DNA from: Adiantum capillus-veneris
Taxonomy: Eukaryota; Streptophyta; Polypodiopsida; Polypodiales; Pteridaceae
Direction: 5' to 3'
Length of the DNA: 64,000 nucleotides
Assembly: GCA_014529385.2 (NCBI GenBank)
Contig: CM043956.1
Span: 94,133,221-94,197,220 of the forward strand
Shown here: one piece after another, positions 33,571-45,728 of the stretch
Layout of the letters: each line of letters begins with the position of its first letter
Numbering within the stretch: position 1 is the first letter of the stretch
Position numbers and translations under genes: made by a program
The notes under the pieces: generated by a model
Database searches by the model: none
Told to the model about the DNA's origin: nothing
What the model saw: only the letters and a program-made list of their open reading frames with translations

Positions 33571-34208
33571 ATGGGGCTGAAGATTGGAAAGGTGATTGTT
33601 GTTATTTGCAAAGAAACAAGAAGCACGTAGATATACCACAATCCCACAGGTTTTCAATTTGTGGAACTCGTGGGATTGGCCTCAATTTTCTCAGTTGGAT
33701 GCAGGAGGGCCCCTTGGACTCGCTTCACTCTAGAATGCAATCCATTTCACATGCAAACCTTAGAAAAGTACTTACGAAGGCTGTTGTTGAGTCGGCATTT
33801 GACTTTGCATAATCAAATATGGATGCAAAAACATTGAAAATGACAATTCTCATTATCTATAGACTATCATGGGTTATTCATGTTTTCATATGCTAAAATG
33901 GTCTCTATAATCTACTAACATAATATGGCGGAAGGCTCCCCATTACACGTGTCGCAATCTGCGACTTGAAGGCTAAAATTCAAAAAGAAAAAAAGCCCAG
34001 TTGCACGCGATAAAGAGGGGGAGAGGGGGAGAGAGAGAGGCCGTCGAAGGCGATTGGCCGTACTAGTATTGGTAATGGGAACGCATTGATGATTTTCAGG
34101 GGAAGGTGACCTAATTGCAATTTTGTCAGCAGTTCTATCTACGACCCATTCAAGGACGTAATCTGATCGCCTCAATTGAGATTAGGGTACTGTAACCCAG
34201 CCCTAGGC
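33026..34208. other. Unassigned DNA upstream of the cysteine-rich gene
   Basis: A compound (CT)n(CA)n array is at 33511-33570 and a GA-rich run at about 34013-34040. No coding sequence is recognised. Confidence 0.5.
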
Positions 34209-34215
34209 TATATAA
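34209..34215 (+). promoter_or_regulatory. TATA box of the cysteine-rich protein gene
   Basis: TATATAA, 76 bp ahead of the ATG at 34291, in a plausible plant core promoter position. This is the only well-placed host promoter in the window. Confidence 0.7.
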
Positions 34216-34556
34216 GGTCGCCCTCTTGTCCACTATGGAACACCAACACATTCCAGTCAGTTCATCCAATATAGTATTAACATCGTCACAATGCGCAGCA
34301 GAATGGTAGCGATGATGGCTGCTGCTCTCATGACGGTGGCCACCCACTGCAATGCGCAGAATATTAACTGCCTCACAAGCGACTCGTCCCCGACCGTTTC
34401 AGAGGCCCAGACCTGCGTCGATTACGTCACAGAGCTCGGCAACCAGGGCACCCCTTGCTGCCGAGAGGGCACCACTGGTTGCACCCCTCCGGCATCGCCT
34501 CCGTCGACATCTGCGGCGAGCTCGGCTGCACCACCTGTTCCAACGCCGGCGTCTCG

Positions 34557-34867
34557 TATTGGAATTAATAGATAAGACCAACTAAGGTCTTAGACTAAGG
34601 TTAGTTAAGGATGAAGGGTTGTGACTCATTCCATGAGGAACAACCTATCACGAAGAGGTACACCTCTTCATCATCTAAAAAGAATAGGCTACGTGCCAAC
34701 AAATGTAACACTTGGAACACTTCATCCAACAACTAATGAAGCAAGAACTCCTAGTATTGGTAACTCTGTATTGTCTATGAGCAATGTGTATATAATCTTA
34801 AACATGCTTTAATTGAAACACTAATCGTGATTAATCATACATGTGAGCAACTCTAATTATTTCTACA
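34557..34867 (+). repeat. 5' LTR of the copia-type element
   Basis: 311 bp. Its last ~92 bp (GAGCAATGTGTATATAATC to TTCTACA) match the 3' LTR almost exactly; the first ~215 bp have no 3' counterpart. A GTATATAA box lies near 34788. Confidence 0.8.
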
Positions 34868-36149
34868 TGGTATCAGAGCGGGACGAACCCCTGTGGGTTA
34901 CGCCCAACAAGAATGATGCTTTCTTTCAGGCTATGAGCGAAGAAATTTTTATTGGAGCGGATACGATCCAATGATGCAAGTCGAGGTGACAAGACCACCT
35001 CAAAATCCGAAAAATCGGTAATAATAATACCGCGCAAGACGCGAAGGCCACAAAAGATGGCAAATTTGCACAAAAAGCGCATGCTGAGACAACCGGTGCC
35101 CAAAATGGGCAAGAACTAAATTTGCATGCAATAAATGCAGCACAACAGCCCTCTGAGCCCCTTGACCAAGACTGGGGACAAGGCCATGATGCCTCTGACC
35201 CGACATCGAGCGGGCAAGCTCGAGATGCCAAGGGTCACGAGACTCAACCCTTAACTCAATATGCCCTTTGACATCACCTTTTCACTTCAAAAGGGCACGT
35301 ATCCCATCCCATTTCCATGGCGGACAATTCAATGCCATCTTCTCCCTCTTCATGCCTTTCCACAGAGGCACCCCTCAACACTAAAGGGCACGGGGCATTA
35401 AATGAAGCCCCAGAGGTGGGATCTACGGCTGAGAAGCCCGGGCACAAAAGCAGAGGCGCGCAGCGCCGTAGGATGCACCAGAAGTAAACTAGGACGCCGA
35501 AAAGTAAACTTGGACATGGGCACACCTGTCCACGTTGACTTATCATGCATTTGTTGCCCACCATGGTTAACATATGCACACAAGGGGTTGGATAAGCCAT
35601 GCGCCTTGCCCAGCACCCACCGGGGTTCAAATCGTGCGAGCAGCACCCCACCCCCCATTTTTTTGAGCCCTAAAATCTCCTTGAGATTCGTGCGCGCACC
35701 CTCAACCGTAGATCCCATCTCTTTGCTCCCGTGCCCTTTAGTACTGAGGAGAGGCACCTGCGATACCCCATGGCATCTTTTCACCACCCTCGACCCTGCC
35801 TGTCAACACTACCCCATACCAGCGTACTCCCTTGCCTACTGATGCTGGTGCACAGGGCCTCCCTGCGTGTGCTGACTATTCAAAATTCAGCTAGCCATTC
35901 AAGCCTTCTGACGATGTAAACTACCTGCAAGCACCGCCTTATACTCCTACACATGGAGGCGCTCAACCCCATGCTCCTACATTTGCTATGTCTCTGCCTC
36001 CTTCTCCTGATCCTCTTCCATACCTATTAACGCCATCAACTTCGCTATCCTCACCTGGGTGTATCTCTCACGGACCCGTTACTGTTGCTGTCCCATTTCA
36101 ACCACCACTGATGACTACCAAACTCCATGAGTCTGCGTAATATACTTCC

Positions 36150-36878
36150 ATGCTACCTCTCCAAGAGCGCCCACTCTCGTCGCCAAACAATCCCCTGCAA
36201 GGCGTCCCTCAGGCAAACTACAGATGGTCCAACACAATTTCTAATCTACCTGGTACGCAAACCCTGCCAATCGCACCTCCATTACCGCTACACCAACAAA
36301 CGGCCTACGGTCATGTTCGCTATGAAGATGATTCCACCACATGCATAGATGCTGAAGGCCATTTACTATCCTGTGACACCTGCGAGCAACCCCATAATTT
36401 CATGCCAACCCCATGCCATTATCTTAGTAGTCTTCTTGTTGCTGCTGCTGGTGCTTACAAATCAACCAATTCCATTCATTCCGACCTTGGGCTCACTCCA
36501 AAGGCGCCCTACATGTGCCAAGCCTTGTCGACGAATACAACTTCAACCTACCGACAACAAAGTGAATTCATGGAAGGCTTGATCGACTCTGATGAACCTT
36601 GGAGCCTCTTCGGTGTTGAAGTGCCTCCGTTTGATGATGATGCTACATATTGTACCGACAAAGCTGAAGACACCTCTATGTGTTCACCTTTGCCGCCCAT
36701 CTCCCATAACACCCCATCTTCACTCAATAAACCCAACATCCACTTCATTACACCACCTTTATGTGATGTATCCCATATACCTATATCTACAACACCACCT
36801 CATACTAACTATAAATACGTGTTTACACTTAATCTTAAACACCTAATTAATCACACCATTAAATACATAACATCATGA
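36150..36878 (+). CDS. Unrecognised 242-codon ORF inside the copia-type element
   Basis: The frame begins MLPLQERPLSSPNNPLQGVP and is rich in Pro, Thr, Ser and His, with scattered Cys (DAEGHLLSCDTCEQPHNF) and an acidic patch (PPFDDDATYCTDKAED). It has no zinc knuckle, RT or integrase motif. It could be leftover gag-like sequence, captured host DNA or chance; codon content does not decide. Confidence 0.3.
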   Translation: MLPLQERPLSSPNNPLQGVPQANYRWSNTISNLPGTQTLPIAPPLPLHQQTAYGHVRYEDDSTTCIDAEGHLLSCDTCEQPHNFMPTPCHYLSSLLVAAAGAYKSTNSIHSDLGLTPKAPYMCQALSTNTTSTYRQQSEFMEGLIDSDEPWSLFGVEVPPFDDDATYCTDKAEDTSMCSPLPPISHNTPSSLNKPNIHFITPPLCDVSHIPISTTPPHTNYKYVFTLNLKHLINHTIKYITS

Positions 36879-37302
36879 AAATATTCCACAACTGCACATT
36901 CACAACCATATAGATTTAGTACACTAATTTCACCCACTATACCATCGACATCTACACTCTATAATAACTTTATTATTGCCACTAGTATCCCCTTGAGGGG
37001 TAGGGGGTACCGGCTGGAAAAAATCCAAAAAATAATGGTATTCTTTTGAAATCGGAAAGGGAAGGGTTTACAGGGAAAGCAAAAGGGGCAAAGCAGGTGG
37101 AAATACTTTCCTTTTTTATCTCTCTTTCTTTTTGTCTCTCTCTCAAGCTCGCCAAATAGCAAACTCCTCTCTCTGTGCAAATCGCATCAGCCCTTGCACC
37201 TCTCAACGGCCTCTGCCGTCCCTTGTCTCAGGGTTCCTCCCCTCCCTCTGCAGGCTTTCTCGCGTGAAGAAGAGGGCGATTGGACTGCAGATATTGCGAG
37301 AC

Positions 37303-37362
<60 letters not shown>

Positions 37363-37616
37363 TGGCCTGCATACATTCATGCAAGGGAGGAAGAGAGAGT
37401 AAGGTGGACGCGACATGGCATATTCCGGCAAATGCATTTTTTTATTTTTATGGGGAGTAGTGAGCTACAAGGGAACACTAATGCCAATAATAAACTTAAA
37501 TATCTTAGATATAAGGTCAAAGCAAATGCAAAAGTAAAAAAGACAAGACCAAAAGTAAAAATGAAGACATCAGATGAAAAAGCTTATTTATTTAACTATC
37601 CATAGGATCCAGGATA

Positions 37617-37708
37617 GATGAGCAATGTGTATATAATCTTAAAAATGCTTTAATTGAAACACTAATCGTGATTAATCATACATGTGAGCAACTCTGATTA
37701 TTTCTACA
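37617..37708 (+). repeat. 3' LTR remnant of the copia-type element
   Basis: 92 bp matching the end of the 5' LTR with about three substitutions. The upstream two-thirds of the LTR are missing, so a deletion joined internal sequence to it. Confidence 0.8.
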
Positions 37709-37888
37709 TCTCCCTCAACACGCTCGTTGCCAACTGCAATCGCAACATAGATGGCGTCGACCGCATCACCGGCTCCATCCAGGATACTTCCTCTGGCTAC
37801 TACTTCCAAATCTACCACGTTTCTTGACTCTCACAAACTCTGCAGTGAGAAGAAACCATTCTGTTGATGTTGCACCTCATGTATACAA

Positions 37889-37894
37889 AATAAA
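37889..37894 (+). terminator. Poly(A) signal of the cysteine-rich gene
   Basis: AATAAA, 62 bp after the TGA at 37825-37827, followed by T-rich sequence. Confidence 0.55.
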
Positions 37895-37924
37895 TCGCTC
37901 ATGTAATCACAATTTCCTTTTTCA

Positions 37925-38075
37925 ATAATATAAAACGCATGGATGTGTGGCTATCTTATTTCCCTATAAACTTAGAAGTCTTGAGTTCAAGACTCATTGA
38001 CGAGGTTCGATGGTGAAGTACTCTTCGTCTCTGTTTGTCATACGCTAACAAGAAATGTTCTCTTCTTTACTTGGT
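37925..38075 (+). repeat. SINE-like repeat, copy A
   Basis: About 150 bp: GGATGTGTGGCTATCTTATT, CCCTATAAACTTAGAAGTCT, TGAGTTCAAGACTC, GATGGTGAAGTACTCTTC, TACGCTAACAAGAA. Near-identical to 41022-41185. GAGTTCAAGACTC resembles a tRNA B box. I could not find a tail or target duplication. Confidence 0.45.
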
Positions 38076-39618
38076 GAGCCAAAGTCTCTTTCCCCCCCCT
38101 CTGATCGCACAAGCCACCACGTGGCACATTCCCACTAGCAGTTTTCCACGCTAGCGAAAAGCTCAAAACCCACGCTAATAATGACCGATTAAAATAAAAA
38201 CGCCACCGTGAAACGAGTACAGCAATTCGCAGACAGAGCTCAAAAGCACTTCGAACTTCTCCACACAGGCAGTTCGCAGGTTCCCCAAAAAGCAACAAGT
38301 TTGCGAGAGATATGCAGCAGATCTCGATGCTTAATTCTCAAGATTCACACCAATTCTTTTCCGCGCGGTTTGCCTGTGCCGCAGTAAGCTAGGTAGAACC
38401 GGAAAGGAGTACCAGAGACCGGTTATATTTCGTAGATCATCAAGCTGGAGTGATGAGCATTCTCAAAGATCAGATATTTCATGCGATCAACCAATGGAAG
38501 AGGTCTGTTCTAGTGCTACTGAAACAGAAGATAATCAGATTGCAATCGATGATCGAACCACCAAACCTCATTGCCTTCGCAGGCCAGTTCAGGGTGTTGG
38601 CGATGCAGACGGAAGAGGCAGAAGAAATGGAAAGAATAAACATCGAATTGGACATGAGGGCAGAAAATCTTAGCAGGATCGATCATACCGAAGCTTATGA
38701 TGGTCACCCTCAAGTAATTAAGCCAACGGCCTCATTGCTAGATGCTTGCGCTTTTAGAAAAGAGTGCTGCTTTTAGTAGAGAGTGTGAGGGGATTGCTGG
38801 CAGACAACTCAATGTCAAGGGGAAGGCATTGGGGAATATTGCCACTAGTGCAAGTCATGGTCTGTTGAGCTGTTGACTTCAGTTGCACTTCTCGTCCAAC
38901 TCTATTGATAGCCTATTAAAAATTTGATGAGGCAAGCAATTCAGAAGGATCTGGAACCAAACAAAAACATCTCTCATGACCAATTCAACGAAGAATATGG
39001 TGTCCGTGGGAGTTGGTTAATGTGTAGCTCCAAGGAGATGCAACAGCATTGCAACAGAAGTCAAGTAATCAATCATGTAGGTGCCGGCCAGGATTAAAAG
39101 AATAGTCAAAGAGCAAAAGCGGAAGCTATTCTTTTCTCCACACAAAGAGCTTTGATGCTGCAGAAGCCGGAGAACAAGGACTGCGGAGCAATAGCATTTT
39201 TGGAGACAGGCATACCAATATGTCAGCACATATTAGCCTCCAGCAGTGAACTAATGCTCCTCTAGCAGTGAACTATTGTTGGCCATTCAATGGGATAGCA
39301 AAAAATTTAATAGACAACATGGACAATATTGTGTCATGTAAAGAGATTCTCTTTCTAAACTGCATGCAGGTGGCAGCCAATGCGGTCGAAGTTGGGATTC
39401 GCAACAATAGTATACTACAGTGTTGCTCTTCAGCATATGCATACGAAGCAGGGAATGTTGGTGGCGGATTCTATGAGCAAAGGTCCATGTACGCAGCAGC
39501 TATCGGATCAAGTTCATATGGTTGCAAATGCAGACATCAATTTGGCATCGATACATAATGCATGTTAGTCAGCAAGGAGGCAAGAAGACATAATTGCTGA
39601 CCGAAGCAGCTTACAACT

Positions 39619-39668
<50 letters not shown>

Positions 39669-41020
39669 AATATTGATCATAGTACATAGAGCATAAAGTT
39701 ACATCTACATGTTTTGTGTATGGCAGGGAGGACATATATTCACAACACTGCACGTTCCAATTACACAAGCGTGACTCTAGCTCGACAACATTGCAAGGTC
39801 CGTTATTTGCATCCAATTTTCCATGCGCATGCATTTGCTTGGCGCAACACATAAACGCTACGGGGCAGGGCACTGCTTCTGTTTCTTATAATTTTTTGGA
39901 GAGACCACAGTGCCAGCTCTCCACCATACGTTTGTATGCCACCTCTGTATGACATGCACAATATACGTTGCACTTTTAGTGTGTCGTTGCATTGCAAGAC
40001 GATATGTTTAACTATTCACATTGCTTTTTTGTAGCTTGACTCACATATCGGCTTGTAGATTGGACAATCAAAAAGTAGGAGTACACCATTGCAGGCCAGT
40101 AAAGCACCTCATTTTTTCAGTTCATTCGTGCTTTATCTACTTACTTGTTTTAGAATTTTCAGCATTACTTCCTTTGCTTTGGTTTATTTGGATCTCGTTT
40201 TACACTCAATGTTGATCAACATTTGTACGTGAGTTACACAATATGTACTTTTAGCATACGGTTGTTTGCCAAATATATGTGATGTATTACAATAGTGAAT
40301 ATACAAGTAGTGAATGCATGTGGTGTATCACAGTAGTGAATTCACCTTATGTATCTTTACTTTAGCTCTAAATAATTTATACCATACTAGCTTACCATCC
40401 ATATGCTGAGTCATGGTTTGAAATCACTGCATTGTATAAAGATTGGAGCATGCATTGTTGATGCCATTACATAGAACACAGAAGGTGAACTTACATGTCC
40501 TCATTCATTGTATTGGGAATAACTACAAAAGAAGAAAGGCAAAACACAAACAATCATAAAAGAAGAAAGGCAAAACACACTCGAAATCCACCTTCAAAAA
40601 TGCGAGCTGACGTGTTGCACTACCAACCATTCGATGAAAAATATTGAGATTTTAAAATACTTTTCGCTTGCAAGAATTTACATGTAGCACGTATACTAGA
40701 AAAAACATTCATCAGTAGACAACCTCGCTTGGATATAATCTCAATTGTAACCATCCCTATAATCTCGAATAATTGATGCACTTAAGTTTGTCAACTCCCA
40801 TAAACATTATAGCATTTTTCAAATGTATATCCCTTTCACCCAGTGACTCCCTTGCCAAATTAGTCTTGCTCTTATTCCCTTGAGTGTTAGGCTCCCTTGC
40901 CAAATTAGTCTTGCTCTTATTCCCTTGAGTGTTAGGCACTAAAAGTCAATTTGCATATGTCATGTTATATTCTATAGATGTTATATATCAAGGCCCACCA
41001 AGCAAGACTAGTTATATCTC
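38076..41020. other. Unassigned DNA between the two SINE-like copies
   Basis: Contains (GA)n at 39621-39664, a ~31-bp tandem pair at 40526-40582 (AAAAGAAGAAAGGCAAAACAC) and a 45-bp tandem pair at 40848-40936. The open frames at 38450-38776 (ILKDQIFHAINQWKRSVLVL) and 39268-39558 have no recognisable domain; I would not call them genes. Confidence 0.45.
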
Positions 41021-41021
41021 A

Positions 41022-41190
41022 TGGATGTGTGGCTATCTCATTTCCCTATAAACTTACAAAGTCTTGAATTCAAGACTCATAGACTAGGGGATTGTTTGTT
41101 CGATGGTGAAGTACTCTTCATCTCTGTTTGTCTCTTTATTGTATACGCTAACAAGAAGTGTTCTCTTCTTTATTTAGATTTATTTACACT
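41022..41190 (+). repeat. SINE-like repeat, copy B
   Basis: Same words and order as copy A, with a small insertion around ACTAGGGGATTG. A ~40-bp pair (TTTACACTAAAGTAATTAGG) follows at about 41185-41265. Confidence 0.45.
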
Positions 41191-42499
41191 AAAGTAATTA
41201 GGTCTCCGCAATCGCAAAAAAAATAGAGTAAGTAGCTTTATTTACACTAAAGTAATTAGGTCTCTTCAATCTCAGAAAAATAAAATTTCTTTCAAAACAT
41301 ATTAAGTGCATGAATGGAGTCTTACAAGATGGCGAGCAATTTTTTTCGAGCAATGAAAAAACCGAGCGAGTCCCTCAATAAAGTTATTAATGAGCCACTA
41401 AAAAGAGATGGTCGTAAAGTATGGCAAAGAAATAATTCAAGAGACACTGCACACCGTAAATACAAACCAAAAGATTATTATACACAAATCAATGCAGATT
41501 AAGTGACATGACAATGCCTTTTCAAACAATACAATACATAAGAGCTATAGAGTAGGAAATATTGCAAAACACACTACCATCCCAAAGCTCAGAGCAACAA
41601 GGAGAAAACCATCTCATCAATATTTATGGTTGCACATAATTTAACTTGAATCACCTTCGTCATCAATAAAGAGATGCAACCTTTGAGGCCTACCTTTTGG
41701 GCAACCATCATCTAGTGGGTCCGACATCATGCGGGTTGCCTGCGCCTCTATGTGTACCATCAATGCACTTCATCTGAACAAATTACACAATATTTATTTC
41801 AAGAGAACAACCATGATCACATCTTGAAATGTACAAACACCTAAATGTGCCCCCCCCCCCCCCCCCCCCTCGACTGCCCCTTCTTTCTTGTTCTTTTTGC
41901 CCCTATGCCTTACCATAATACCTTCCTTCTGCTTCTAGAACACATCCACAAGTGCTCATAACCCCTCCTACAATGAGGATCTGATTATGTCACCAAGCTC
42001 TTTAGTCTAGCATTGATTTTGAATGAAGGTAGTTGCGGCTCCTTTATGCCTACAAAGAATGTTGGATGGCTACTTCCATGGCATTGTTATCTCTCAACTC
42101 ACAACTACATTCTTTTGTCAAGTCCTCCTATGCCCACCTTTTCAATGTGCTCATCATTCACTATGAGCACATGACCTCAATCTTCGCCTTGTATAGGTCT
42201 TGGACCTAATATGTGGAGGTGATTGCATCTGTACTAAGAGATTTGCATGGTCTTGCCAAAAGAGCTGCTTAGGGCTCTTGGAACAGGGCTTGAAGCTAGG
42301 CCACACACACACTCAAGGATTGCCCATAGAGAGAGAGACTTGTACATTTCTTGCATGGATGTATGAAGTGCCATTGCCACATGAATATGGATCTAAGTAC
42401 GTATGGTTTCAGTAAAGCTATACAATGTGTACCTAAGAAGGTTTTTTTCAATTAAAAAATCAACTTTAGTATGCCTTCCGATGACCTGTGTGAAAATAC
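41191..42499. other. Unassigned DNA with a poly(C) tract
   Basis: An uninterrupted run of 20 C lies at 41850-41869. No gene is seen. Confidence 0.5.
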
Positions 42500-43390
42500 T
42501 CCAAACCAGTACCTACTGATGCGGACTAGTTTCAACATAGGGTAGTGACATCATCGTCAACGATGGATCCAAGCACAAGTGCTCTAGTTTTTTAAAATTT
42601 TTAATAGAAAACTGACAAGTCATTAAAACTTGATCACATATACAAGTCGTGGTTATGTTGGAGAGAACAACTGCAAGAAACACGGACCCTTCCCCTTCCC
42701 GCTTTTGCAACATGCTCGAGAGCATTTTTTTTTATAATACAAATGTTGGGAGAAATAAGGAGACTCATCACGATGTTGTATATTGCGATCTAGTGATCCA
42801 TGAATAATAGCACTCTGTTGGCGAAAGATATATCGGCCATATATATAGCTATTGTGCATGAGAAAAACCTGCTCGAACCAGTCCGCGCCGGCGCGGACTG
42901 GTTTCGACAGGTTTCAAAAGGGAGCAGCCCACAACAAAATCTAGCTGGAGAGCGGAATTCTGTAGCTGAAGAGCGACATTCTGTGCTAAGCCTAGTTGGA
43001 GAGCAGTCGGCAGTGAGATCGCGGACCCTTCCCCTTCACGCTTGTGCATGCTCGGTAGCATTTTTTTGTACATAATACAAATGCCGACTCATAACGATGC
43101 TGTATATTGATCAAATTGGTAATAATAACACTCGACCGGTGAAAGATATATCATGCATGAGCAAAACCTGTTCGAACCAGTCCGTGCCGGCGTGGACTGG
43201 TTTCGACAGGTTTCAAAAGGGAGTGACCATCAACTAAGTTTAGCTGGAGAGCGGAATTCTATCATAAGCCTAGCTGGAAAGCGGCTGGCAGCAAAGCCTA
43301 GATTGAGGGCATTATGTGTTGTGAGGGAGCTTCACAGAGTAGAGAGGGGACGAGCAAAGCTGATAATTTGAGCTGGGACGGTCTCAATGG
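42500..43390. repeat. Tandem array of ~300-340-bp units, each with a GC-rich foldback
   Basis: Two good units and a degraded first one. Shared words: GGACCCTTCCCCTTC, CATTTTTTT..ATAATACAAATG, GAAAGATATATC, then a hairpin. In the best copy (42865-42914) the central 28 bp are a perfect palindrome (arm AACCAGTCCGCGCC), and the arms extend to ~25 bp each with one bulge. In the next copy (43163-43213) the CpGs have begun to mutate. After the hairpin both copies read TTTCAAAAGGGAG. Confidence 0.8.
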
Positions 43391-45025
43391 TGCTGAGACG
43401 ATTCGGGCATTCAGATAACTGTCGAGTAAACTGGATGAAACTGTCTAGCTGCTATGAGCACACCATGGCAGAGAATTCTAACTCTGTCGTCTCTATGAGC
43501 ACACCGCATCAACACCTTGCGCTGCTGCTGGAAATTTGCAATTTCTTGTTCCCACCATTTTGTTCTCCACCCTCTTGCCACGTCAAAGTCAAAACCTTGG
43601 GCAGCGCTTTCTCAAGCATGGAGCCTTTTGGACTCACAACCAGTGACTGCAATCCATAATTTTGAACAATGAGATGTGTAGTGAAGCATTCATAACGCTA
43701 AAAAATAAGCGCATCCGTGTGGGACGGCCACAAATTAACCCGAAGACAGTGACGCCAAGAGTGTTGTTCACCACCACGGCCGTTCTCTTGACGTACCCCA
43801 TCACATCTCACCCATGCGGTGGTGCCAAAGGAGGACAAGAATTCTGTTGCTGAAGAGACAGTGTTCTTCGCATCGTAAAAATTTCCAAAAGTGTCAAATT
43901 TGATAGTGTGCTCGTGAATGAAAAAGGCAACCTCATAGTCTTCATGAACGTGACATCGAGACGAGAAAGGTTGCTAGTTTGAGGGGTGGTTCAACCACCC
44001 TCCAGAAGGGCCTCTCACCTTCAAAATTGCAAATTTCCTGTTCAATCCCACCTTTTTGAATTGAAGACAATGCCCATCGGGAAAAGCAACCGGCTACTAG
44101 CCTATTTATACTGTTGTAGTCGCGCTGAAAATAAGTGGTATAGGGTTGCACTACTGATTTTAGAGGGCCTTCCAATTCGACGGGCCAGCCATCAAAAAAG
44201 TGATTATAACAGCCATAGGGAAAGGCATTCTTATTACATCTATCGGTCTTGAGTCAATGTTAAAACTCAAGTGTAAAGAGTTGATATCCCTACCTGCATA
44301 GTGTTCTTTTTCTTGGTGAATCGGGTGTTGGCCAACAGTCTCATGTTATCAAGATGTCTACAATTTGAGCATTTTGAGCATGTGCATCGAGTGGAAGGAT
44401 GGCAAGGATAGCTGACTATGTCAGCCCATGCTTATGATCCTCACATTTGAGAGCTTTTAACTTTGCCTATGTATGAGTTTACAATGGAGAATACACATGC
44501 TCAAATCATGTTTTGGAATATGTTTAACAAGATAGTCATAGACTTGCTAGGTACTCGAGTGGCCTCAATGACTTGCAGAAAGTTTGTTGATTCTAATTGT
44601 ATTTGGTATTTTTGACGCATTTATAATTAACTTCTTTATATGTACTTGTGTGACTTGGGATTTTCTAAGGACCTCAACATGGAAGGAGGTCTGAGATTTT
44701 GAAGCCTCCACTGCTTTGTGGAAGTTTTAGGTGTACGACCCCTTTGTGTTGAGGTGCTGGTCAAATCCAACATGCCATGATTATTTTCTCTAATATACCT
44801 TATGCTTGTATGAATTGTTCAAGGGTGTTGCTCATATTTGCACGAAAATTGGTTTCGCTCGATTTTTTTTGCTCGTTGATTGGAAAGCCCCCATGAATGG
44901 TGAAGGGTGAGTTTAGGAAATGAAAAAATAGATGAAGGTGGAAAGTCAAACGACCTTTTCGTGTGTCTATATAAATAGGTGTTTTTTTTCTCTTTCATTT
45001 TTTCTTTAGCGTTTTCGTTTTTTTT

Positions 45026-45026
<1 letters not shown>
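43391..45026. other. Unassigned DNA
   Basis: No gene is recognised. A small inverted pair (GGGTGGTT-C-AACCACCC) lies near 43984. Confidence 0.45.
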
Positions 45027-45073
<47 letters not shown>

Positions 45074-45106
45074 ACACTCACACACACACACACACACACA
45101 CACACA
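45027..45106. repeat. Compound (CT)n(CA)n microsatellite
   Basis: About 20 CT units pass through CACTCTCACACT into about 12 CA units. Confidence 0.95.
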
Positions 45107-45728
45107 ATATTGTATCCATCCTTTCGAGCTAATATTGTTGCAAATCTATGTGCTTTGGCATTGCCTATTGTTATATGCTATAAACTAACACATTGTTTTT
45201 CTTGTTGTTGAGAGGAATCTTTGAATTAGGAATACCTTGTAATTTTTTTGAGACCATTAGGAATATCTTTTAATTTTTATTTAGTAAGAAAGCACTTTGA
45301 AAGTTTTATTAGAATTTTTATCTTTTTCTTGAAATATACTATTTATTGTCCCTATTTCAACAGGAAGGGACACCAAAGTCTTGAAAGACTACACATATAT
45401 GATCCATGATCACTGAATATGAGTAATTATGGCACCATAAAGTTTACCATAAATTACATTACTTAATTCTTGCACGACAAGTTTTTAGACCTCGTCACAC
45501 ATATGTGACAAAGGGCGCGTATCTCAAGAATATACACATGACACATACATGACAATTTATAGAAGATACACATTGAAGGAACAAAGAGTTCTCTTTCCAA
45601 CACGTAAGTTTGCTTAGAACACCACACACAAAGTAATGTAAGAAGGGCCAAATTGCAGGTTCAACAATAAATATAGCACATCATGTAGAGACAAAAGAAT
45701 AGAGACTTTGATAAGTTGAAGGTCTTAT
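45107..45728. other. Unassigned AT-rich DNA
   Basis: No feature is recognised. Confidence 0.5.

Larger units (their letters stand above)
34557..37708 (+). mobile_element. Non-autonomous copia-type LTR element inside the cysteine-rich gene
   Basis: It is bounded by TCTCG (34552-34556) and TCTCC (37709-37713), a 4/5 target duplication within the host coding sequence. The 5' LTR starts TATTGGAATTAAT (TGTTGGAA with one change) and ends TTCTACA at 34867. TGGTATCAGAGC at 34868-34879 is the initiator-Met primer site typical of Ty1/copia. The 3' LTR also ends TTCTACA (37708). No RT or integrase is present inside; a 242-codon frame at 36150-36878 (Pro/Thr/His-rich, unknown) is the longest, and (GA)n fills 37305-37357. 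Confidence 0.82.
34291..37827 (+). pseudogene. Small secreted cysteine-rich protein gene, split by an LTR element
   Basis: ATG 34291 opens a signal-peptide-like start (basic residues, then MVAMMAAALMTVATH, cleavage near CNAQ) followed by a Cys-rich mature part (NINC, QTCVDYV, GTPCC). Around 34480-34495 the reading must shift frame: the next conserved-looking stretch (SVDICGELGCTTC, to 34556) is in another frame. The 3' part resumes at 37714 after the inserted element and ends with TGA 37825-37827 (TLVANCNRN, SSGYYFQIYHVS). Without the insert it would be a protein of roughly 125 residues with about ten cysteines, probably extracellular. A TATA box and AATAAA signal frame it. I do not recognise the family; small secreted defence or effector-like proteins are candidates. 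The insertion and frameshift both inactivate it. Confidence 0.7.
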
